Assembly: GCA_036768475.1 (NCBI GenBank)
Contig: DAIPMW010000005.1
Span: 62,001-126,000, forward strand
Direction: 5' to 3'
Length of the DNA stretch: 64,000 nucleotides
DNA from: JAEUMD01 sp036768475
GTDB taxonomy: Bacteria; Pseudomonadota; Alphaproteobacteria; Rhizobiales; Hyphomicrobiaceae
The notes below the pieces were generated by a model. It saw only the letters and a list, made by a program, of their open reading frames with translations, made no database searches and was not told where the DNA came from. Numbering within the stretch: position 1 is the stretch's first letter; each line of letters starts with the position of its first letter. The position numbers and the translations under genes are program-made. Shown here piece by piece: positions 9,396-18,663 of this stretch.

Positions 9396-10295
9396 ATGGC
9401 ATTCTACTTTCCCGATGCCCCGGATCTGCCGCTGCCGCCGGGCCACCGGTTCCCGGCGACCAAGTACCGGCTGCTGCGCGAGCGCTGTGCGGTCGAAGGG
9501 CTGTTCGCGCGCGCTGGGTTGCTGGCTTCGCCCGCGGTCAGCCAGGGCGATCTTCGGCGCGCTCATCAGGGGGCTTACGTCCGAAGCGTGTTGAGCGGGA
9601 CGCTCTCTGAAGAGGCGATGCGGCGGATTGGAATTCCTTGGAGTGAGATCCTAGTGGCGCGCTCGCTGGCGACGGTGGGCGGATCGCTTGCGGCTGCTCA
9701 CGATGCGTTGAGGGATGGCATTGCAGGGCAGCTTGCGGGCGGCACGCATCACGCGCATCGCGATTTCGGCTCGGGTTTTTGCGTCTTCAATGATCTTGCC
9801 GTGGCCGCACTGGCGCTCGTTTCCAGTGGGTGCGTGCGCTGTGTCAGCATTCTCGATTGCGACGTGCACCAGGGCGACGGGACGGCTGCGATACTCCAAG
9901 GGATCGATGCGGTGCAGACGATCTCGCTGCACGGCGAGAAGAATTTTCCGTTCCGGAAATTCGCATCCGATCTCGACATCGCACTGCCGGACGGCACAGG
10001 GGATTTGGAATATCTGGTGGCGCTGGAGACCGCGCTTGCGGCCGTCGAATCCTTCAAGCCAGACATTCTGTTCTATCTGTCAGGTGCGGATGCTTTGGGC
10101 GCTGACAGGCTGGGGCGCCTGGCGTTGACGTGCCAGGGACTGGCCCTTCGCGATACGACAGTTTTCAAGTTCGCCAGATCGCGGCGATTGCCGATTTCAA
10201 TCGCGGTCGGCGGCGGATACGCAGAGCCCATTTCAATCACGGTCGATGCTTATCTGGCGACCTTCAGGGCGGCGCGGACCGTCTACGGGTTTTGA
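9396..10295 (+). CDS. Histone deacetylase-like amidohydrolase (class IV type)
   Basis: Zinc hydrolase of 299 residues of the arginase/deacetylase fold. Active-site elements are all visible: the His pair in GGTHHAHRDFGSGFC, zinc ligands in SILDCDVHQGDG, the later ligand in SGADALGADRLGRL, and the transition-state Tyr in VGGGYAE. Bacterial members remove acetyl groups from small amines such as acetylpolyamines or from protein lysines; the substrate cannot be read from sequence. A polyamine role is tempting given nspC nearby, but that is only inference. The ATG has no strong ribosome site; coupling to the upstream peptidase gene is likely. Confidence 0.85.
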   Translation: MAFYFPDAPDLPLPPGHRFPATKYRLLRERCAVEGLFARAGLLASPAVSQGDLRRAHQGAYVRSVLSGTLSEEAMRRIGIPWSEILVARSLATVGGSLAAAHDALRDGIAGQLAGGTHHAHRDFGSGFCVFNDLAVAALALVSSGCVRCVSILDCDVHQGDGTAAILQGIDAVQTISLHGEKNFPFRKFASDLDIALPDGTGDLEYLVALETALAAVESFKPDILFYLSGADALGADRLGRLALTCQGLALRDTTVFKFARSRRLPISIAVGGGYAEPISITVDAYLATFRAARTVYGF

Positions 10296-10435
10296 TCGCC
10301 GGGCTCGGTGCGGGCGGGCGTACGTGCTGTGATCTGGCGTGCGAGGGAGAAGCTCAGATGGAGCCTGGCAAGTGCTGCGGGCACGGCGGTCAGTGCGACG
10401 AGGGCGCCGGAATACCAATCCCTTGCCCATCGCAT
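10283..10435 (-). CDS. Possible small membrane ORF or coding remnant downstream of the GNAT gene
   Basis: A 50-codon frame (starting MRWARDWYSGALVALTAV) with GGGATGGG before the ATG and one hydrophobic segment, ending inside the 3' end of the deacetylase gene on the opposite strand. The same frame stays open upstream, without a start codon, into the 3' end of the acetyltransferase gene (to about 10585) and its residues look protein-like there (HLIHVGADFIDTVVYRGGD). It may be a small gene, or the decayed end of a larger one. No homology recognised. Confidence 0.25.
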   Translation of the reverse strand: MRWARDWYSGALVALTAVPAALARLHLSFSLARQITARTPARTEPGDQNP

Positions 10436-10506
10436 TGAATACCCATCCCGATGCGCATCGCCGCCGCGGTAGACGACCGTGTCGATGAAGTCTGCGCCGA
10501 CATGGA

Positions 10507-11136
10507 TTAGATGGCGAGGGCTTGGGCCTCCATCGGTTTCGTCCGGGTGGCTCTCGTCAGTGACTTGGCGAGGGCAATGGTTTGAAATTCGGAGCCATCA
10601 GTCAGCGAGATGAGGATGAGGCGGAACGGCCGATAGCCGCTCTTTTGGCAAAGCGGCAGAGCTGTGAGGGTGGCTGCGATTCGCACTTCCGTCAGTCCGG
10701 TACGACGGATGTCGGCTTCAAGGGTGTCGAGAAGCCATGAGGCGAGGCCGACGCGTGCGAAGAAAGGATCGACGTAGAGTGCAGCGATCTCGGCATAGGT
10801 TCCCTCGAGTGGCCCGATAGCGCCGGGTTCGTTCATCTCGAGTCCGTTGGCGGGTGAGGCGTCGTTCGTCCGCCAGCGCCAGCCACCGGTGGCGATGATG
10901 TCGCCGTGATATTCGAGCACGAAGAAGCGGCCTTCGCTCAGCATGTCCCGCGGCATGGTACCGCTCTCGGCGATATAGCGATCGATCAGGTCGCGGTTGT
11001 AATCGTGCTTGGCATGGATCCGCAGCGCGGCGGCCTGGAAGGCCAGAATGCGTGCGCTGTCATGCGGTTGGGCATGGCGGAGTGTTGCCTCAGTGAGGCG
11101 ATCGGAAAGATGCTGGCGGGTTACGGGCGAGGTCAT
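10507..11136 (-). CDS. GNAT family N-acetyltransferase
   Basis: Protein of 209 residues. The acetyl-CoA core is seen in AEIAALYVDPFFARVGLASW, where the usual RGxG/A loop reads ARVGLA, followed by LLDTLEADIRRTGLTEVRIAAT and the C-terminal CQKSGYRPF strand-turn typical of GNATs. The ATG at 11136 is chosen because GGAGGA lies 8 bases upstream; a longer frame reaching 11202 has no such site. The acceptor substrate is unknown. The gene is alone on the minus strand. Confidence 0.78.
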   Translation of the reverse strand: MTSPVTRQHLSDRLTEATLRHAQPHDSARILAFQAAALRIHAKHDYNRDLIDRYIAESGTMPRDMLSEGRFFVLEYHGDIIATGGWRWRTNDASPANGLEMNEPGAIGPLEGTYAEIAALYVDPFFARVGLASWLLDTLEADIRRTGLTEVRIAATLTALPLCQKSGYRPFRLILISLTDGSEFQTIALAKSLTRATRTKPMEAQALAI

Positions 11137-11616
11137 GGCGTTGTCCTCCGACAGAAAAAGCGGAACCGCCTGTTTGTCGATATAAACGCCTGAACGGTTC
11201 ATTTGGTTGCGCGTGGGGCTCGGCGGCCGTCAACCAAGTGAGGATGGGGGGAGGAGCCGCGGCTTCGACCGGCCGAAGCTTTGCCGTTCGTGAGATTAGT
11301 TTCATGCTGGTCATGCGACCCAGCCGGTGACAACCGGGCACAGCCGATCCTCGATGTTGCTGGGCTTCGATGGAACGGACGGGCTTTCCTAGCGGGCGCA
11401 TGGATTGCGTACTTCATGCGCGCGATGACCCCTTGTGGGTGGAACTGGGGCCTGATCTGTTTGTTTGAGAGCCCCGGTCACGGCCTCGAAGGAAGCACGA
11501 CTGCTTCCATCTCGGTGGATACAACACCGTCCTTCGAGCATGTTGAGCTGAACCGCTGCATGCTTCAGCTCAACATGCTGTAGGCCACGGAAGCGGGGCG
11601 AGCTGAATGTTGCTCT
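11137..11616. other. Intergenic region between the GNAT gene and lepA
   Basis: About 480 bases without a convincing gene. It contains one copy of the dispersed palindrome (11537-11579) just beyond the 3' end of lepA, where it could act as a hairpin at the end of the lepA transcript, and the GNAT promoter region near 11140-11200. Confidence 0.5.
11537..11579. repeat. Dispersed palindromic repeat, copy 1 (arms only)
   Basis: Two perfect 16-base arms, AGCATGTTGAGCTGAA at 11537-11552 and its reverse complement at 11564-11579, around an 11-base loop. It has the same left arm as copies at 15955 and 39859. It lacks the A-rich tail seen in those copies. Located 37 bases beyond the lepA stop. Confidence 0.85.
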
Positions 11617-13416
<1,800 letters not shown>

Positions 13417-13674
13417 GCGCGGCTCTTACCACTGGCCGTGAGCGTGGGAAAGAGCGGTTTTTCCAGCCGGTCGAAGGGGTCGCACCGGCGGATGGCCAAT
13501 AACGGCGGTTGCCATTCCGTTCCTGTGCTCCGGGTAGATATCAGGCGTTGGTTCCAAGGAGAATGTTGCAGGGCGCGAACATTGAAACTGCGGTCATTTT
13601 CCTTGACGCCATTCCAGACAATGGCCCACATGGTCGATAGACGACTTCTGGCCCGCAAAAGGGAGAACAGTCTC

Positions 13675-14190
13675 ATGGCAGCAGATTATGGATCCCAGCA
13701 AATGAAAGAACTGAACGAGGAAGCGCGCAGGGCGGTCAATGCAGCGTTCGATGCGCTCAACGACTGGCGCAACGACATGGCGACCGCCAGCGAGCGCTAT
13801 TCCTCTAAGGTCTTCGACCAGATGACCGAGGCGACGCGTGCGATGGGCTGGCCCGACGATGTGGTCAACGCGACACGTCAACAGTTGCAGAACGCCTCAC
13901 GCATGCAGCTTCAGATGATGGATCAAGTGATGGATGCCTGGAAGATGCAGCTGCGCAATCCCGGCGCGTCGTTCCAGATGTCGCAGATGCCCAACATTCC
14001 GGGTATGCCAGACTTCAGCAAGGGCATGGGCGATCTGGGTGGTATGGCGGCGGCACCGTTCCAGTTCTGGATGCAGGCTGCGGAGATGTGGCAGAAGAAC
14101 TGGGCATCGGCCATGTCGCTTTGGATGAAGGGCCCGTCGGGACTGGCCGAAATGATGGAGCAGATGCGCCGCGAAATGGGTGGGCGCTGA
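13675..14190 (+). CDS. Phasin-like, Met/Gln-rich amphipathic protein
   Basis: Protein of 171 residues, mostly amphipathic helix, rich in Met, Gln, Trp and Ala. Residues 1 to 90 resemble phasin helices (EEARRAVNAAFDALNDWRND), and the C-terminal part has FQFWMQAAEMWQKNWASAM, reminiscent of PhaE/phasin segments that coat polyhydroxyalkanoate granules. The ATG at 13675 follows GGGAGA by 9 bases; a longer frame overlaps lepA and is rejected. There are no PHA genes next to it, so the assignment rests on composition alone and is tentative. Confidence 0.55.
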   Translation: MAADYGSQQMKELNEEARRAVNAAFDALNDWRNDMATASERYSSKVFDQMTEATRAMGWPDDVVNATRQQLQNASRMQLQMMDQVMDAWKMQLRNPGASFQMSQMPNIPGMPDFSKGMGDLGGMAAAPFQFWMQAAEMWQKNWASAMSLWMKGPSGLAEMMEQMRREMGGR

Positions 14191-14716
14191 GCGTTTCGGA
14201 CGTGACCCGATTAAGGTGCGGTCGAAAGGCGAACTAGGGTTGTAATTGCGAAATTCGTCACATTTTGCTGCGGGCATCGAAGGAATTTCGCAATCTGGGC
14301 GACACGGGCCAACTCTATCATTTTCGTGTCGTTCAGACTGAGTGGTCCGCCTTACGCGCACGCCGGGAAGATTGTAGAGGACTTCGCTAGCACCTCACCG
14401 GCGCAGCCCGGGCAAAGTGTGATCGAGGATCGCCACTGCCGGTCGCATGGGCGAGCCGGTCGCTCGCTTGGGCTCGATCGGTGCCGCTAGCGGCACGGGC
14501 GGTGTCGAGCGTGCTCTCCTTCGGTCCGGTGGCAGCGTATTTCGCATCGGCCGTAATGACGGCGGGCAGCGATGTTGGCCTGCATCAGTTCCAGCGACAG
14601 CCTATTGTCAAAATTGAGCCCTCTTGGGCGTGAATATGACGGCGGCGCTTGACGCGTCGTGCTTCAGCGGCAAACTCCCGCCCGCCATGCCCTTCCCTGC
14701 CCAACGAGAGGTTTTG
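14191..14716. other. Intergenic region before the transglycosylase gene
   Basis: About 525 bases with no supported gene. It holds a perfect 12-base inverted repeat (14245-14256 with 14283-14294) shortly after the phasin-like gene, and a 16-base perfect palindrome GTGCCGCTAGCGGCAC near 14483. The mltB promoter should lie near 14600-14650. Confidence 0.5.
14245..14294. repeat. Perfect 12-bp inverted repeat with 26-bp spacer
   Basis: ATTGCGAAATTC at 14245-14256 and GAATTTCGCAAT at 14283-14294. It lies 55 bases past the stop of the phasin-like gene. There is no T-run, so it is not a standard terminator; it may be an operator or an RNA hairpin. Confidence 0.6.
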
Positions 14717-15955
14717 ATGCGCAACGTCCTTTGCTGTCTTTCTGCTGTCGTGCTTTGCGGCCTGATGCTCGGGTCGCCCGCTTTTGCAGCCGCTCCCACA
14801 GGCTTCAAGGAGAATCCGCGCGACTGCAGGAACACGACAGAATTCGAAACGTGGCTCGAACACTTCAAGCAGGAGGCCGTGGCTGCAGGCATTTCGAAGG
14901 GTGCCCTCCATAAGGCGTTGAACGGGATCGAGTTCGATCCCAACGTCATCAGGCGCGACCGCAAGCAAGGCTTCTTTGCGCAGAGCTTCATCTCGTTCCA
15001 GAAGAAGCTGGCGACCGATTCGCGCGTCGTCGCCGGCCGCAAGAAGATCGCTGCCAACAAACAGGCATTCGAGAGAGCGGGAAAAGAGTTCGGCGTGCCA
15101 GCCGAGGTCATCACCGGTTTCTGGGCGCTGGAGAGCGACTTCGGCAAGGGCATGGGCGAGCTTTCTGTGCTGCGTTCGCTCGTCACGCTTGCCTATGACT
15201 GTCGCCGTGGCGAAATGTTCACCGAAGAACTCAAGGCGGCCATAAAAATCATCGACCGTGGTGATCTGGAGCCGGCTGAGATGATCGGCTCGTGGGCCGG
15301 CGAGCTTGGACAGACGCAGTTCCTGCCGACGCGCTATGTCGAATATGCCATCGACTATGATGGCGACAAGCACGCCAACCTCTTCAAGTCCGACGCCGAT
15401 ATTATCGGTTCGACCGCAAACTATATGAAGCACCTGGGATGGAAGCGGGGCGAGCCGTGGATCGAGGAAGTTGTCGTGACGGGCGAGCTGCCATGGCAGG
15501 AGGCGGACCTCGCGATCCAGCATTCGCGGGCGCAATGGGCGAAATGGGGCGTGCAGCGAATTGATGGCAGCGCTTTGCCGGGCGACAAGCTCAAGGCGTC
15601 GCTGCTGCTGCCGATGGGACGATATGGCGTGGCGTTTCTCGCGTACGAGAATTTCGGCGTCTATCTGCAGTGGAACCAGTCGCTGAACTACGCGACGACG
15701 GCAGCTTATCTGGCGACGCGAATTGCCGGCGCGCCGAAGATGAGTCCGGGGCGTGACGGTATCCCGGTGCTCAGCGGCGAGGAGACGAAGGACCTCCAGC
15801 TTCTGCTGACGCGGCGCGGCTTCGATGTGGGCACGATCGACGGGCTGGTGGGCGAGAAGACGCGTGCGGCAATCAAGCAGATGCAAATCAAATTCAGGTT
15901 GCCGGCGGACAGCTATCCAACGCCGGAGCTGCTCGATCGTCTGCGCGGCGGTTAG
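14717..15955 (+). CDS. Lytic murein transglycosylase, MltB family, with peptidoglycan-binding domain
   Basis: Protein of 412 residues with a signal peptide (MRNVLCCLSAVVLCGLMLG, then SPAFA). The catalytic domain covers about residues 30-330: ITGFWALESDFGKGMG holds the catalytic Glu, and GSWAGELGQTQFLPTRY is the MltB signature. The C-terminus has a PGBD1 peptidoglycan-binding domain (LQLLLTRRGFDVGTIDGLVG). It cleaves glycan strands to 1,6-anhydro-MurNAc in the periplasm. GAGAGG lies 6 bases before the ATG; a longer frame from 14624 is not supported. The stop codon is directly followed by a dispersed palindrome copy. AnhMurNAc products could feed the AmgK/MurU recycling genes elsewhere in the window. 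Confidence 0.92.
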   Translation: MRNVLCCLSAVVLCGLMLGSPAFAAAPTGFKENPRDCRNTTEFETWLEHFKQEAVAAGISKGALHKALNGIEFDPNVIRRDRKQGFFAQSFISFQKKLATDSRVVAGRKKIAANKQAFERAGKEFGVPAEVITGFWALESDFGKGMGELSVLRSLVTLAYDCRRGEMFTEELKAAIKIIDRGDLEPAEMIGSWAGELGQTQFLPTRYVEYAIDYDGDKHANLFKSDADIIGSTANYMKHLGWKRGEPWIEEVVVTGELPWQEADLAIQHSRAQWAKWGVQRIDGSALPGDKLKASLLLPMGRYGVAFLAYENFGVYLQWNQSLNYATTAAYLATRIAGAPKMSPGRDGIPVLSGEETKDLQLLLTRRGFDVGTIDGLVGEKTRAAIKQMQIKFRLPADSYPTPELLDRLRGG

Positions 15956-16020
15956 AGCATGTTGAGCTGAAGTGTGCAGCGGTTCAGCTCAACATGCTCA
16001 AAACAAGGTGCTGGATCGTG
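15955..16020 (+). repeat. Dispersed palindromic repeat, copy 2 (full length)
   Basis: Arms at 15955-15971 (GAGCATGTTGAGCTGAA) and 15983-15999, an 11-base loop, and a tail AAAACAAGGTGCTGGATCG. It starts within the stop codon of the transglycosylase gene. This is the most complete copy in the window. Confidence 0.85.
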
Positions 16021-16160
16021 TCTCTTCATTAACCCGCGAATTGGCATCGCACGAGGACGCACCATCCGTTGCCTTCCCATTCGGGCTGGCGCGGCGTAGG
16101 ATCGCCGCGCCAGCCCGAATCCCACCACAAAATCTCACCAGCACATCAAGGGGCGCACCT

Positions 16161-17096
16161 CTGACAACCGTATTTGCCGCCATTGCACCGGTCTTCGCGC
16201 TGGTCCTCGCTGGACATGTCATACGCCGCACCGTGGTCGACCATGCCGAGTTCTGGGGTGGTGTGGACCGTGTGGCGTATTGGGTTCTGCTGCCCTCACT
16301 TCTATTCAACAAGATCTCGACAATGGAGCTGTCGGCGGGGTTCGTGGGACCATATGCCATTGTGGTGACGGGCGGGTTTGTCGGCGCCTTTGTGTTCGCG
16401 CTTGTCGTTTCGTTGCTGATGGGCTTTCCAGGGCCGGTGGCGAGCTCGGTCGTGCAGGGTGCATCGCGTCACAATACGTTCATCGCGTTGGCCACGACTG
16501 AACGGCTGTTCGGTGCCGCAGGACAAGCGAGCGCCTATCTCGCATCGTCGATCCTCATTCCCATCACCAACATCGCGGTGGTGGTGGCGATGGTGATGCT
16601 GCACCGGAACAAATCCACCTCTCCCAGTCTCGGCCGCGCTATCGTGCGCGACATCGTCCGCAATCCGCTGCTGGTCGCGGTCGTCGTTGGGCTGGCGTTC
16701 AACTTCGCCGGTGTCGGCAAGGTACCGGTACTGCACGACATGACCGACCTGCTCGGCCGCGCCGCTCTGCCGATGGTGCTGCTGTCGATCGGTGCGGCGA
16801 TCCGTTTGGACGGCTTACGGGCATCTATTCCGCCGGTAGCGGTGTCGACAGCGGGCAAGATGATTGTTTTCCCGCTCGTGATCCTGGTGCTGGCGCAGTT
16901 GTTCGGGCTCGGTCTCGTGCCGGCCAGCGTGGCAATGATCTACGGGGCGGCGGCAACGGCCACGTCGTCTTATGCACTTGCCCGGCAAATGGGTGGGGAT
17001 GCACCGCTTGCCGCAACGATCGTGACGATCCAGACGCTTTTGTGTTTTCTTACCATTCCGCTGGCTGTCGAGATCACCCGCGCCGTGATCCGGTGA
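16161..17096 (+). CDS. AEC (auxin efflux carrier) family transporter
   Basis: Integral membrane protein of about 311 residues with some ten hydrophobic segments in two halves, starting VFAAIAPVFALVLAGHVIRR and ending FLTIPLAVEITRAVIR. The GASRHNTFIALA and ATATSSYALARQMGGD segments are typical of the family, which moves small carboxylates or auxin-like compounds. The start is uncertain: no ATG, GTG or TTG lies at the right place, but a CTG at 16161 has GGGG upstream and gives the usual family length. An upstream in-frame start would fall inside the dispersed repeat. Confidence 0.8.
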   Translation: MTTVFAAIAPVFALVLAGHVIRRTVVDHAEFWGGVDRVAYWVLLPSLLFNKISTMELSAGFVGPYAIVVTGGFVGAFVFALVVSLLMGFPGPVASSVVQGASRHNTFIALATTERLFGAAGQASAYLASSILIPITNIAVVVAMVMLHRNKSTSPSLGRAIVRDIVRNPLLVAVVVGLAFNFAGVGKVPVLHDMTDLLGRAALPMVLLSIGAAIRLDGLRASIPPVAVSTAGKMIVFPLVILVLAQLFGLGLVPASVAMIYGAAATATSSYALARQMGGDAPLAATIVTIQTLLCFLTIPLAVEITRAVIR

Positions 17097-17131
17097 GCCA
17101 TGCCGTGTTTGTGGTCGTTGCGGTGTGCCGG

Positions 17132-18493
17132 TCAGTGCAGCTTGACGTGAGGCTCGGTGCGGCGCGTGATGGTTCGCGAGAGTGTGTCGAGCGCGACTTT
17201 GGTGAAGCCGTGCAGAGCCACCTCGTGCATCTTGTAGAGTGAGCGGTACATCAGCTTTGCGAACAGACCCTCGATCATCATCGAGCGACCCGAGACAAAG
17301 CCCATGAGGCTTCCGACGGTCGAGTAGTGTCCGAGCGAGACCAGCGAGCCGAAATCGCGATATTTGAAATCCTTGAGTGGTTCGCCTCGCATGCGGCGAG
17401 GAATGTTGATCAGCAGGTGCGAGGCCATCTGGTGGGCCGCCTGCGCGCGCGGCGGGATTGGAGCGCCGGCCCCCTCAGGGATGAGATATGCGCAGTCACC
17501 AAGTGCAAATATACTGTCGTCCGTCGTTGTCTGGAGCGTCGGGCGGACGATGAGCTGATTGGAGCGGCTGACCTCGAGGCCGTTGAGATTGACGAGGACC
17601 GATGGACCCTTGACGCCGGCTGCCCAGACGACCAGCTCGGAGGGAATGAAGTCGCCCGACGCAAGCTTGACGCCTTCCGGGCTGACCTCGGTGACGCGGG
17701 CATTGGTGCGGATGTCGACGCCCAGGTCGGTCAGGATCTTGGCGGTCGACTGAGACAGCCGCTCAGGCAAGGCTGGCACGATGCGTGAGGCGGCTTCAAT
17801 CAGAGTGATCTTGATGTCTTTCTCTGTGTCGATGCGGTCGAGGCCGTAGGCGATCACGCCACGCACGGTGCGGTGCAGCTCGGCCGACAATTCGGTGCCG
17901 GTTGCGCCTGCGCCGATGATGGTGACGTGCAACTGGCCCGGGCGGATCGGCTCGGCCTGTGAATGGGCGCGTATGCACGCGTTGATGAGGCGGCGGTTGA
18001 AGCGTTCCGCTTGATCCGGAGTGTCGAGCATGACGGCATACTCTTTCACGCCGGGCGTGCCGAAATCATTGGAGACGCTGCCGATGGCGATGACGAGCGT
18101 ATCGTACCTGATCGATCGCTCGGGCGTGATCGGGCGGCCGTCCTCATCGAACGTGGCTGCCAGGTGAACGAGCTTTTGTGCGCGGTCGAGGCCGGTCAGT
18201 TCGCCATAGCGATAGCGAAAGCCGTGCCAATGGGCCTGGGCAAGATAATCGAGCTCGTGACGCCCCACATCCATCGAGCCGGCGGCGATCTCGTGCAGCA
18301 ACGGCTTCCAGATGTGCGTGCGGGCCTTGTCGATCAAGGTGATGCCGGCCTTGCCCTTGCGGCCGAGCTTCTTGCCGAGCTGGGTGACAAGCTCCAGTCC
18401 GCCGGCGCCGCCGCCGACGACAACGATCTGGTGCAGGCCCGGATCGGAAATGGAGGGAAGAGCCGGATCGGGACGTTTTTGCACGCGTGCCAT
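17132..18493 (-). CDS. ndh: Type II NADH:quinone oxidoreductase (NDH-2)
   Basis: Flavoprotein of 453 residues. The FAD-binding motif is QIVVVGGGAGGLELVTQLG and the second, NADH-binding, Rossmann motif is VTIIGAGATGTELSAEL. The FAD-contact segment TTTDDSIFALGDCAYL and the C-terminal membrane-anchoring amphipathic helix region are as in Ndh. It passes electrons from NADH to quinone at the inner membrane without proton pumping. The ATG at 18493 is clear. It is a single-gene unit downstream of pheT on the same strand, separated by 170 bases. Confidence 0.92.
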   Translation of the reverse strand: MARVQKRPDPALPSISDPGLHQIVVVGGGAGGLELVTQLGKKLGRKGKAGITLIDKARTHIWKPLLHEIAAGSMDVGRHELDYLAQAHWHGFRYRYGELTGLDRAQKLVHLAATFDEDGRPITPERSIRYDTLVIAIGSVSNDFGTPGVKEYAVMLDTPDQAERFNRRLINACIRAHSQAEPIRPGQLHVTIIGAGATGTELSAELHRTVRGVIAYGLDRIDTEKDIKITLIEAASRIVPALPERLSQSTAKILTDLGVDIRTNARVTEVSPEGVKLASGDFIPSELVVWAAGVKGPSVLVNLNGLEVSRSNQLIVRPTLQTTTDDSIFALGDCAYLIPEGAGAPIPPRAQAAHQMASHLLINIPRRMRGEPLKDFKYRDFGSLVSLGHYSTVGSLMGFVSGRSMMIEGLFAKLMYRSLYKMHEVALHGFTKVALDTLSRTITRRTEPHVKLH

Positions 18494-18663
18494 GGCCGTC
18501 TTTCTTCTTCTTGGGGCGGGACTCCAAGAAAATCAGCAGAGTCCCGTTCGTCGGGACATAGCACTTTCGGTCGCCTGCGCCCACAACAACGTCCGAGGAT
18601 CACCGTATCGGCTTTGCCGCGTTGCAGGGCAATAGTGCGTCCGTGTGCGCAGCGGCGACGATA

